From NCBI RefSeq assembly GCF_001983165.1, contig NZ_MNPU01000009.1:95534-159533 (forward strand): DNA of 64,000 nt, read 5' to 3'. The position numbers and the translations under genes were made by a program. Below are positions 55,784 to 64,000 of this stretch, in pieces (position 1 is the first letter of the stretch; each line of letters begins with the position of its first letter). The notes under the pieces are model-generated. The model saw only the letters and a program-made list of their open reading frames with translations. It had not been told where the DNA came from and made no database searches. The stretch is from Pseudomonas gessardii. GTDB taxonomy: Bacteria; Pseudomonadota; Gammaproteobacteria; Pseudomonadales; Pseudomonadaceae.

Positions 55784-57226
55784 ATGTTCGACAAACACCC
55801 GCAACTCAAACAACATTTCGCCGCCCTGCGCACCCGCGCCGAATTCTTCTCCCTGCGCTACGTGCGCGAGTCCGGCCAGTACCTGTCGGTGCGCAAGAAC
55901 GTCGCCGAACCGCCGCACCTGAGCCGTGACGAAGGCGCCATGCTCACCGTGCGCCTCAACGGTGTCGAAGCCTACGCGGCCACTCACGATATTTCCCTGA
56001 CCGGCCTGCAAGCCGCCCTGGAGCGCGCCGAACAGCAAGCCCGGCGGATCAGGCCCCATGCCCTGCTCGACCTGCGCGACCAGCCGGTGTCCAGTGACAT
56101 TGCCGACTACCTGTCGCCAGAGCTCGACCAACCCTTCCCGTCCCTGAGCGACTGCTACCAACTGCTCGGCGCCGAATCGGCCGCCGTGCCCAAGGACGAG
56201 CGCCTGGTGAGCTGGGAAGTCAGCCTGGGCACCACCCATGTTGAACAGATCTACCTCAACAGTGCTGGCGCCGAGTTGCGCCAGGCCCAACGCTTTATGT
56301 TCCCCGGCGTCAACGTGACCGCCTACGACGGCACCGACAGCCAGACCCGCACTCTGGGCGGCAGCAACTTTGGCCAGCAAGGCGGCTTTGATGTGATCAG
56401 CCGCTTCGGCCTGGTAGGCGCCGCGCCACGGGTGGCCGACGAGGCCCTGCAACTGCTGCTGGCCCCCAACACACCCCAGGGCCCGCGCGACCTGCTGCTG
56501 ATGCCCGACCAGATGATCCTGCAGATCCACGAATCCATCGGCCACCCGCTGGAGCTGGACCGCATCCTCGGGGACGAGCGCAATTACGCCGGCACCAGCT
56601 TCGTCAAGGCCAGCGACTTCGGCCATCTGCAATACGGCTCCAATCTGCTGAACGTGACCTTCGACCCGGATATCCCCGAGCAACTGGCCAGTTACGCCCA
56701 CGACGATGACGGCACGCCCGCCAGCAAGCAGTTCCTGATCCGTAACGGCCTGCTGCTCAGGCCCCTGGGCGGGGCGCTGTCGCAATACCGCTCAGGCCTG
56801 GGCGGCGTGGCCAACAGCCGTGCCAGCAGTTGGAACCGCGCCCCCATCGACCGCATGGCCAACCTCAATATCGAGGCTGGCGACCAGAGCCTGGGGCAAC
56901 TGATCGGCGGCATCGAACACGGCATCCTGATGTCGACCAACCGTTCCTGGTCCATCGACGACGCCCGCAACAAGTTCCAGTTCGGCTGCGAATGGGGCCG
57001 GTTGATCGAGAACGGCGAGCTCAAGGACGTGGTGAAGAACCCCAACTACCGGGCGATATCCGCGCAGTTCTGGCGCAAGCTCAGTGCCGTGGGCGATACC
57101 AGTACCTTCAAGGTGCTGGGCACGCCCAACTGTGGCAAGGGCGAGCCGAACCAGGTGATCCGCGTCGGCCATGCCTCGCCGGCGTGTGTCTTCAGCAATG
57201 TGGATGTGTTTGGAGGAGACGCCTGA
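55784..57226 (+). CDS. TldD-family metallopeptidase subunit (accessory paralogue)
   Basis: 480 residues of the PmbA/TldD family with the zinc motif HESIGH (about residue 248), typical of the catalytic TldD partner, and the usual C-terminal GGIEHGILMSTNRSWSIDDARNKFQFGCEWG region. Excellent AAGGAGGT ribosome site. The stop overlaps the PmbA-like ATG by 1 nt. It differs from housekeeping TldD in context, so it is probably an accessory pair that trims a peptide or modifier; no precursor gene was seen. Confidence 0.88.
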   Translation: MFDKHPQLKQHFAALRTRAEFFSLRYVRESGQYLSVRKNVAEPPHLSRDEGAMLTVRLNGVEAYAATHDISLTGLQAALERAEQQARRIRPHALLDLRDQPVSSDIADYLSPELDQPFPSLSDCYQLLGAESAAVPKDERLVSWEVSLGTTHVEQIYLNSAGAELRQAQRFMFPGVNVTAYDGTDSQTRTLGGSNFGQQGGFDVISRFGLVGAAPRVADEALQLLLAPNTPQGPRDLLLMPDQMILQIHESIGHPLELDRILGDERNYAGTSFVKASDFGHLQYGSNLLNVTFDPDIPEQLASYAHDDDGTPASKQFLIRNGLLLRPLGGALSQYRSGLGGVANSRASSWNRAPIDRMANLNIEAGDQSLGQLIGGIEHGILMSTNRSWSIDDARNKFQFGCEWGRLIENGELKDVVKNPNYRAISAQFWRKLSAVGDTSTFKVLGTPNCGKGEPNQVIRVGHASPACVFSNVDVFGGDA

Positions 57227-58542
57227 TGAAGGCTTTCAAGGACCTGGTGCAGTGGCTCCAGCAGGCCATCACCGACGAGGAACAGTTTCACCTGGGCTAC
57301 GCAGCGGAGTCGTCCGAATTCGTGCGTTTCAACCACGCCAAAGTACGCCAGGCCGGCCAGGTGCAGCAGGCCAGCCTCAACCTCAAGCTGATCAACGATG
57401 GCCGGCACGCCGACCTCGCTATCACCCTGGCTGGCACCCCCGAGGTGGACCGCCAGCGCCTGGCCGAGGGCCTGCAACAACTGCGCGACACCTTGCCGTT
57501 GCTGCCCAGGGATCCTTACCTGCTGCTCAACCGCACGGCCTGGCAAACCACCAGCGAGCAGGCCCAGGCACTGCCGGCCCTCGATCAGGTGCTGTCCGAC
57601 ATCAGCCAGGGCGCCCAAGGGCTCGACCTGGTCGGCATTTATGCCGCCGGGCCAATCAGCCGTGGGTTCGCCAGCTCGGCGGGGGCTTTTGGCTGGCACC
57701 AGGCCAATAGCTTCAACTTTGATTTCAGCCTATTCCATGCCAATGGCGAAGCGGTCAAGGCCAGCTACGCCGGCGCTGCCTGGGACAGCGCGGCCTTTGC
57801 CCAGCGCTTGCAGCAAGCCCGCGAACAACTGGCGTTCCTTGGCCGGCCGTTACACCCCCTGGCGCCCGGCCAATACCGCGCCTACCTGGCACCGGCGGCC
57901 ATGGAAGAAATCATCGGCCTGCTGGCCTGGGGTGGTTTTTCTGCACAGGCCATCGCCAGCAAGGGCAGCCCGTTGCAGCGCCTGTATGCCGGCGACCAGG
58001 CGCTAAGCCCGCTGGTGGGCCTGGGCGAACAGATCACGACCTCCCTGAGCCCGGCGTTTTCCCGGGACGGTTACCCGCGCAGCGACGTGACCTTGATCGC
58101 CAAGGGCCAGGCGCAAGGGCAACTGGTCAACTCGCGCAGCGCCGCCGAATACGGCTTGAGCACCAACGGCGCCAGCGGCGATGAGTCGCCCAGCGCCTTG
58201 CAGATGGCGGCCGGCAACCTGGCCCAGGCCGATATCCTCAAGCAACTGGGCACCGGCCTGTATATCAGCAACCTGTGGTACCTGAACTACTCCGACCAAC
58301 CGGCGGCGCGCCTGACGGGCATGACCCGTTTCGCCACCTTCTGGGTGGAAGACGGCAAGATCAAGGCGCCGGTCAGCACCATGCGTTTTGATGACAGCGT
58401 ATATCACCTGTTGGGTTCGCAATTGGAAGCGCTGACGGCCGAGCGCGAGTTGCTGCTGTCGGCCAGCACCTATGGCGAGCGCAACACCTCGTCCAACTTG
58501 CTGCCCGGCGCGTTGGTAAAACGCCTCACACTAACGTTGTAG
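57226..58542 (+). CDS. PmbA-family partner of the TldD-like protein
   Basis: 438 residues of the PmbA/TldD fold without the HExxxH motif, as in non-catalytic PmbA. Landmarks: RFNHAKVRQAGQ near 25, GIYAAGPISRGFASSAG near 140, and a C-terminal GLYISNLWYLNYSDQPAARLTGMTRFATFWVEDG-type region (named by ends only: GLYISN to WVEDG). The ATG overlaps the tldD-like stop (TGATG), so the two are made together, consistent with a heterodimer. Confidence 0.86.
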   Translation: MKAFKDLVQWLQQAITDEEQFHLGYAAESSEFVRFNHAKVRQAGQVQQASLNLKLINDGRHADLAITLAGTPEVDRQRLAEGLQQLRDTLPLLPRDPYLLLNRTAWQTTSEQAQALPALDQVLSDISQGAQGLDLVGIYAAGPISRGFASSAGAFGWHQANSFNFDFSLFHANGEAVKASYAGAAWDSAAFAQRLQQAREQLAFLGRPLHPLAPGQYRAYLAPAAMEEIIGLLAWGGFSAQAIASKGSPLQRLYAGDQALSPLVGLGEQITTSLSPAFSRDGYPRSDVTLIAKGQAQGQLVNSRSAAEYGLSTNGASGDESPSALQMAAGNLAQADILKQLGTGLYISNLWYLNYSDQPAARLTGMTRFATFWVEDGKIKAPVSTMRFDDSVYHLLGSQLEALTAERELLLSASTYGERNTSSNLLPGALVKRLTLTL

Positions 58543-58591
58543 GAGTAAGCGCCCTGCATCTTGATGAAAAATCCCATTGTCTGGCGGGCTG

Positions 58592-58706
58592 TTGTCGACA
58601 CTCCAAAACCTCGTTATAAAGGTTAGTGGCATCCCGCCACTCTCAACCCATTTGTTCGCAAATGATGCATGACCTCGCCCGGGATAGGGCGAGCCGGAGC
58701 GTTGAC
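58592..58706 (+). promoter_or_regulatory. Predicted promoter and two-hairpin leader of the rhlA-like gene
   Basis: TTGTCG (58592-58597) and TATAAA (58615-58620) are 17 bp apart, predicting a start near 58627. The roughly 80-nt leader can fold into GTGGC/GCCAC (58626-58640, extended by GGTT/AACC) and CTCGCCC/GGGCGAG (58674-58693). The second ends 2 nt before the GGAG ribosome site. Confidence 0.55.
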
Positions 58707-59597
58707 ATGTACCAAGGAAGTTTTGTCATTGATAAGTTGTTCAAGCACTACAACGTTCACGTAGAGCAACTGGGCAACGATCCGCAACGCAAGACCGTGC
58801 TGCTGGTCAACGGCGCGCTGTCCACCACCCGCTCATTCGCCCGCACCAGCAAGTGCCTGGCCGAGCACTTCAATGTGTTGATGTTCGACCTACCGTTTTC
58901 CGGCTATTCGCGCCATTACAACACCGACCTGGACCTGGTGACCAAGGACGACGAAGTCGAGATCCTGCGGGCGCTGGTGGAACGCTTCCAGGTCAACCAC
59001 CTGGTGTCGGCCTCCTGGGGCGGCATCTCGACCCTGCTGACCCTGGCGCGCAACCCGCCGTCCATCGAAAGCTCGGTGGTCATGGCCCTGGCGCCCAACC
59101 TCAACCCGGCGATGCTCGAATATGTGGAGCGCGTGCGGGTGCTGATCGAGGCCGATGACAAGTCCGCCGTCGGCCACTTGCTCAATGAGACGGTCGGCAA
59201 ATTCCTCTCCAGCCGGCTCAAGCGCAATAACCATCGGCACTTGTCGACCATGGCCACCACCGAATACCGCCAGGCGCGCTTTCATATTCACCAGGTACTG
59301 GCCCTGGGTGATGGTAACTACCTGCCGCAATTGCGCCAGATCGAAACCCCGGTGCACTTTCTCAACGGCACCCTGGACGAATACACCCCGGCCAATGAAG
59401 CCCAACTGTTCAAACAGTACGTGGGCCGCAGCAGCTTCGCCAGCGCCGAGCACACCGGCCATTTGCTCGACCTGGAGTCGCGGGAGGCGGCGCTGGCGGT
59501 GCATCGGGCGCTGATCGACTTCCTGGTGGGCCAGGACGTGGCCATCGCCGATATAGACGAACCGCCAGTGGGAAAACCGGCAGAGGTTGGCGCATAA
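58707..59597 (+). CDS. RhlA-like 3-(3-hydroxyalkanoyloxy)alkanoate synthase
   Basis: 296-residue alpha/beta hydrolase closely resembling P. aeruginosa RhlA (295 residues) and less so PhaG. Candidate catalytic triad: Ser103 in SASWGGIS, Asp224 in TLDEYTP and His252 in [10 protein letters not shown], each offset by one from the RhlA triad. It would join two 3-hydroxyacyl groups to an HAA surfactant or rhamnolipid precursor. No rhlB glycosyltransferase follows; instead a DHA2 pump gene is 35 nt downstream. GGAG precedes the ATG at 58707. Confidence 0.82.
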   Translation: MYQGSFVIDKLFKHYNVHVEQLGNDPQRKTVLLVNGALSTTRSFARTSKCLAEHFNVLMFDLPFSGYSRHYNTDLDLVTKDDEVEILRALVERFQVNHLVSASWGGISTLLTLARNPPSIESSVVMALAPNLNPAMLEYVERVRVLIEADDKSAVGHLLNETVGKFLSSRLKRNNHRHLSTMATTEYRQARFHIHQVLALGDGNYLPQLRQIETPVHFLNGTLDEYTPANEAQLFKQYVGRSSFASAEHTGHLLDLESREAALAVHRALIDFLVGQDVAIADIDEPPVGKPAEVGA

Positions 59598-59632
59598 TCG
59601 GCAACACATAGCCTGCTAACAAAAGGGATCCC

Positions 59633-61060
59633 ATGCCCAATCGTGTCGTGCTCGATGCCAAGACCGCCCGCTGGTTACCCTGGGTGGTCGCGATTGCCTT
59701 CTTCATGCAATCGCTCGACGGCACGATTCTCAACACGGCACTGCCCGCCATGGCCGAAGACCTGGCAGAAAACCCGCTACGCATGCAGGGCGTGATCATC
59801 GCCTACATGCTTACCGTGGCTTTGCTGATCCCGGCCTCGGGCTGGATCGCCGACCGTTTCGGCACCAAGAAGATTTTCTTTGGCGCGATCATGCTGTTCA
59901 GCATCGGCTCGCTGCTGTGCGCCCTGTCCAGCAGCCTGAGCATGCTGGTGGGTGCACGGGTGATCCAGGGCCTGGGCGGTGCGCTGATGCTGCCGGTGGG
60001 CCGGCTGGTGGTGCTGCGCGCCTACCCGCGCTCAGAGCTGGTGCGGATCATGGGGTTTATCACCATTCCCGGCCTGCTCGGCCCCCTGCTCGGCCCGACC
60101 ATGGGTGGCTGGATGGTGCAGTACCTGACCTGGCACTGGATCTTCCTGATCAACCTGCCGGTGGGCATGATCGGCTGCTACGCCGTGTGGAAATTCATCC
60201 CCGACCTGCGCGGCAGCGAGCGTACACGCTTCGACAGCCTGGGCTTTTTGCTGTTTGGCGCAGCGATGGTACTGATCACCATTGCCATGGAAGGCCTGGG
60301 CGAGCTGCACCTGCCGCACTTGCGCGTGATGTTGCTGCTGTTCGGCGGCATGGCGTGCCTGGCGGCCTACTGGCTGCGCGCCGGGCATGTCGACAACCCC
60401 TTGTTCTCGCCGGTGCTGTTCAAGACCCGCACCTTTGCCGTGGGCATTCTCGGCAACCTGTTCGCGCGCCTGGGCAGCGGCGCCCTGCCGTTCCTCGTGC
60501 CCTTGCTGCTGCAGATCGCCCTGGGCTACTCGCCGTCCCAGGCCGGGATGAGCATGCTGCCCCTGGCGGCGGCGGCGATGGTTGCCAAGTCCATCGCCCG
60601 GCCGCTGATCGAACGCCTGGGCTATCGCCTCGTGCTCACCGGCAACACCCTGGCGCTGGGCATCATGCTGGCGAGCATGGGCCTGGTCAGCGAACAGACG
60701 CCGTACCCGCTGCTGCTGGCGATGCTCGCCGTGCTGGGGGCGATCAACTCCCTGCAATTTACCGCGATGAACACCGTGACCCTGATCGACCTCGACGACG
60801 CCCAGGCCAGCAGCGGCAACAGCCTGCTGTCGGTGGTGGCACAACTGGCCCTGAGCCTGGGGGTGGCCTGTGCCGGCGCCCTGCTCGGCGGGTTTACTGC
60901 CCAAGCCGGTAACGATGGAGTCAATACGGTGCTTGAGGCGTTCCAGTTGACGTTCCTGACCGTGGGCATCATGGCGATGCTGGCGGCGGCGATCTTCCTG
61001 CAATTGTCGCCAAAAGATGGCAAACGGGTGGTCAGCCGCGAGCACGACATTGAGCCTTAA
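59633..61060 (+). CDS. DHA2-type MFS efflux transporter
   Basis: 475 residues with about fourteen membrane helices. Motif A (WIADRFGTKKIF near 64) and motif C (IPGLLGPLLGPTMGGW near 143) are those of drug:H+ antiporters of the EmrB/MdtD branch. Located 35 nt after the RhlA-like gene on the same strand, so likely co-transcribed and possibly an exporter for its lipid product; that role is inferred. Confidence 0.87.
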   Translation: MPNRVVLDAKTARWLPWVVAIAFFMQSLDGTILNTALPAMAEDLAENPLRMQGVIIAYMLTVALLIPASGWIADRFGTKKIFFGAIMLFSIGSLLCALSSSLSMLVGARVIQGLGGALMLPVGRLVVLRAYPRSELVRIMGFITIPGLLGPLLGPTMGGWMVQYLTWHWIFLINLPVGMIGCYAVWKFIPDLRGSERTRFDSLGFLLFGAAMVLITIAMEGLGELHLPHLRVMLLLFGGMACLAAYWLRAGHVDNPLFSPVLFKTRTFAVGILGNLFARLGSGALPFLVPLLLQIALGYSPSQAGMSMLPLAAAAMVAKSIARPLIERLGYRLVLTGNTLALGIMLASMGLVSEQTPYPLLLAMLAVLGAINSLQFTAMNTVTLIDLDDAQASSGNSLLSVVAQLALSLGVACAGALLGGFTAQAGNDGVNTVLEAFQLTFLTVGIMAMLAAAIFLQLSPKDGKRVVSREHDIEP

Positions 61061-61094
61061 GCAGCGACTCGTCTAGAACTTGCAGGGAAATTCC

Positions 61095-61142
61095 CACGGG
61101 ACTGGTACACTGCGCGACATTTTGTTTTGCAGAGCCAGTCCC

Positions 61143-61145
<3 letters not shown>
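61095..61145 (+). promoter_or_regulatory. Inverted repeat ending on the dbpA start codon
   Basis: CACGGGACTGG (61095-61105) and CCAGTCCCGTG (61135-61145) are perfectly complementary over 11 bp; the last three bases are the dbpA GTG. The loop holds the AGAG ribosome site and a TGGTACACT extended -10-like word (61103-61111). Confidence 0.55.
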
Positions 61146-62528
<1,383 letters not shown>

Positions 62529-62541
62529 GCACACCACTCCC

Positions 62542-62646
62542 GATCGCTCCCACGCTCTGCGTGGGAGCGCATCCCGTGACGCTCTGCGTCATCAAGCGGA
62601 CGCAGAGCGTCCATGAGGCGTTCCCACGCAGAGCGTGGGAACGATC
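62542..62646 (+). repeat. REPIN (family B) between dbpA and the flavoprotein gene
   Basis: GATCGCTCCCACGCTCTGCG and its inverted partner around a GTGACGCTCTGCGTCA palindrome. It ends 24 nt before the next start codon. Confidence 0.9.
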
Positions 62647-62670
62647 ATCAGGTTTTGTGAGGACATTGCT

Positions 62671-63849
62671 GTGCGCTCGACCGAAGTTGTGATCATTGGC
62701 GCTGGCGCCGCAGGCTTGATGTGCGCGCTGACCGCCGCCGGGCGTGGGCGCAAGGTGATGTTGATCGACCACGCGAACAAGGCCGGCAAGAAGATCCTGA
62801 TGTCCGGCGGTGGCCGCTGTAACTTCACCAATATGTACACCGAGCCGGCCAACTTTCTCTCGCACAATGCGCACTTTTGCAAATCCGCCCTGGCCCGCTA
62901 CACCCAGTGGGATTTCATCGGCCTGGTGGCCAAGCATGGCGTGCCGTACCACGAGAAAAAACTCGGCCAGCTGTTTTGCGATAACAAATCCAGCGACATC
63001 CTCGGCATGCTGCTCGACGAGTGCATCCAGACCGGCGTGAGCCTGCACCTGGACACCTCGATCCAGGCGATCAGCAAACTCGACAGCGGCTATCAGTTGC
63101 AGACCACCCTCGGCGAATTGCGCTGCGAGTCCCTGGTGATCGCCACCGGCGGCCTGTCGATTCCCACCCTGGGCGCCACCGGCTTTGGCTACCAGGTGGC
63201 CAAGCAGTTCGGCCATGAGCTGCTACCGACCCGCGCCGGGCTGGTGCCGTTTACCATCACCGATCAGCTCAAGGCGCTGTGTGGCGAGCTGTCCGGAACC
63301 TCAGTCGATTGCCTGGTCAGCTGTAATGGGCAGAGCTTTCGCGAGAACATTCTGTTTACCCATCGCGGCCTGAGCGGGCCGGCGATTTTGCAGATTTCCT
63401 CGTACTGGGAGCCCGGCGACACGGTAGAGATCAACCTGCTGCCCGACCACGACGCCCACGCCTGGCTGCAACAGCAACAGGCCGAGCGCCCCAACAGCGA
63501 GCTCAAGACCCTGCTGGGCGAGATCTTCACCAAGAAGATGGCCAACCTGCTGGCCGAGACGTGGTTTGTGTCCAAGCCGATGAAGCAGTACACCCACGCC
63601 GAACTGGCAGACATCGCCACCCAGCTGGGCAACTGGCAACTGGTCCCGGCCGGCACCGAAGGCTACCGCACCGCCGAAGTCACCCTGGGCGGGGTGGATA
63701 CGCGGGAAGTGTCGTCCAAGACCATGGAGTCGCTGAAAAGCCCCGGCCTGTATTTTATCGGCGAAGTGCTGGACGTGACCGGGCACCTGGGCGGGTTCAA
63801 CTTCCAGTGGGCCTGGGCTTCAGGGTATGCGGCAGCGCAGTACGCCTGA
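62671..63849 (+). CDS. BaiN/YhiN (HI0933)-type FAD-dependent oxidoreductase
   Basis: 392 residues. N-terminal FAD-binding VVIIGAGAAGLMCALTAA, followed by KILMSGGGRCNFTN (about 40-53), the hallmark of the HI0933-like family; the C terminus GEVLDVTGHLGGFNFQWAWASG is also conserved. Substrate unknown. The likely start is GTG at 62671 with AGGA 7 nt upstream; the ATG further upstream lies within the REPIN. Confidence 0.87.
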   Translation: MRSTEVVIIGAGAAGLMCALTAAGRGRKVMLIDHANKAGKKILMSGGGRCNFTNMYTEPANFLSHNAHFCKSALARYTQWDFIGLVAKHGVPYHEKKLGQLFCDNKSSDILGMLLDECIQTGVSLHLDTSIQAISKLDSGYQLQTTLGELRCESLVIATGGLSIPTLGATGFGYQVAKQFGHELLPTRAGLVPFTITDQLKALCGELSGTSVDCLVSCNGQSFRENILFTHRGLSGPAILQISSYWEPGDTVEINLLPDHDAHAWLQQQQAERPNSELKTLLGEIFTKKMANLLAETWFVSKPMKQYTHAELADIATQLGNWQLVPAGTEGYRTAEVTLGGVDTREVSSKTMESLKSPGLYFIGEVLDVTGHLGGFNFQWAWASGYAAAQYA

Positions 63850-63870
63850 ACCAAGGGTGTACGCGGTAAA

Positions 63871-63880
63871 AATGTGGGAG
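63871..63880 (+). repeat. Broken REP at the IS boundary
   Basis: AATGTGGGAG is the first ten bases of a family A REP; the usual continuation (CTGGCTTGCC) is missing and the transposase end begins instead. Confidence 0.7.
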
Positions 63881-63883
63881 ATT

Positions 63884-64000
63884 CTATGGTTTTGGGGAAG
63901 CCCCCAAAACCGCTTTTGACTGGTATTCGCTCAGATTTTTCATGAGCGAAAAGGCGATACGCGCCAGCTTGCGACCAATGATGACCAGGGCTTGAGTCGT
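63884..64000 (-). CDS. IS110-family transposase, C-terminal end only
   Basis: Thirty-eight codons plus stop read on the minus strand, continuing beyond the window. The end ALVIIGRKLARIAFSLMKN matches the C-terminal helix of IS110/IS1111 transposases. The remainder (catalytic DEDD and Ser domains) is outside the window. It abuts a broken REP, in keeping with the known REP-targeting of several Pseudomonas IS110 elements. Confidence 0.75.
   Translation of the reverse strand, partial: TTQALVIIGRKLARIAFSLMKNLSEYQSKAVLGASPKP

Overview
The window is a piece of chromosome from a fluorescent-type Pseudomonas (P. fluorescens group). The evidence is the high GC coding style, the many Pseudomonas-type REP/REPIN repeats with a resident RAYT transposase, and a gene order that closely follows the P. 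aeruginosa choline/glycine-betaine/carnitine region. I assigned genes by recognising protein families and gene order, not by any database search.

Left flank (1-11.4 kb): the 3' part of a TonB-dependent siderophore receptor, a PepSY membrane protein, a glutathione S-transferase, the creB-creC-creD regulatory operon (minus strand), a periplasmic retropepsin-like protein, a PlsC-type acyltransferase, and small envelope or unknown proteins. One of these, an RskA-like protein, ends in an exact 129-bp tandem duplication.

Core (11.5-54.7 kb): an almost complete route from choline and carnitine to pyruvate. Import is by betT, the cbcX-cbcW-cbcV ABC transporter and the orphan binding protein caiX. 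Choline is oxidised by betA and betB, and carnitine is converted to betaine by cdhA, cdhC and cdhB. Betaine is demethylated by gbcA/gbcB, dimethylglycine by dgcA/dgcB with dedicated ETF subunits, and sarcosine by soxBDAG. The released one-carbon units are handled by fdhA, purU and glyA, and serine goes to pyruvate through sdaB. The local regulators are betI, gbdR and cdhR. I see a perfect 20-bp BetI-type palindrome and two 21-bp-period direct repeats that look like AraC-family operators in front of cbcX and caiX. A RAYT transposase with its REPINs is inserted between ltaE and gbcB.

Right flank (54.9-64 kb): an RraA-like protein, a second-type TldD/PmbA pair, a RhlA-like acyltransferase with no rhlB but with a DHA2 efflux pump, the RNA helicase DbpA, a BaiN/YhiN-type flavoprotein, and the 3' end of an IS110-family transposase that abuts a broken REP.

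The most unusual stretch is the 870-bp gene-free interval 26486-27354. It carries five exact TTATCCACA DnaA boxes on one strand, a repeated ~110-bp module with a 182-bp period, a perfect 18-bp palindrome, and a perfect hairpin whose loop is a DnaA box. Two more exact boxes lie inside the neighbouring etfA. There is no dnaA gene here, so it resembles a DnaA-titrating or DnaA-reactivating locus rather than the main origin. That reading is an inference.
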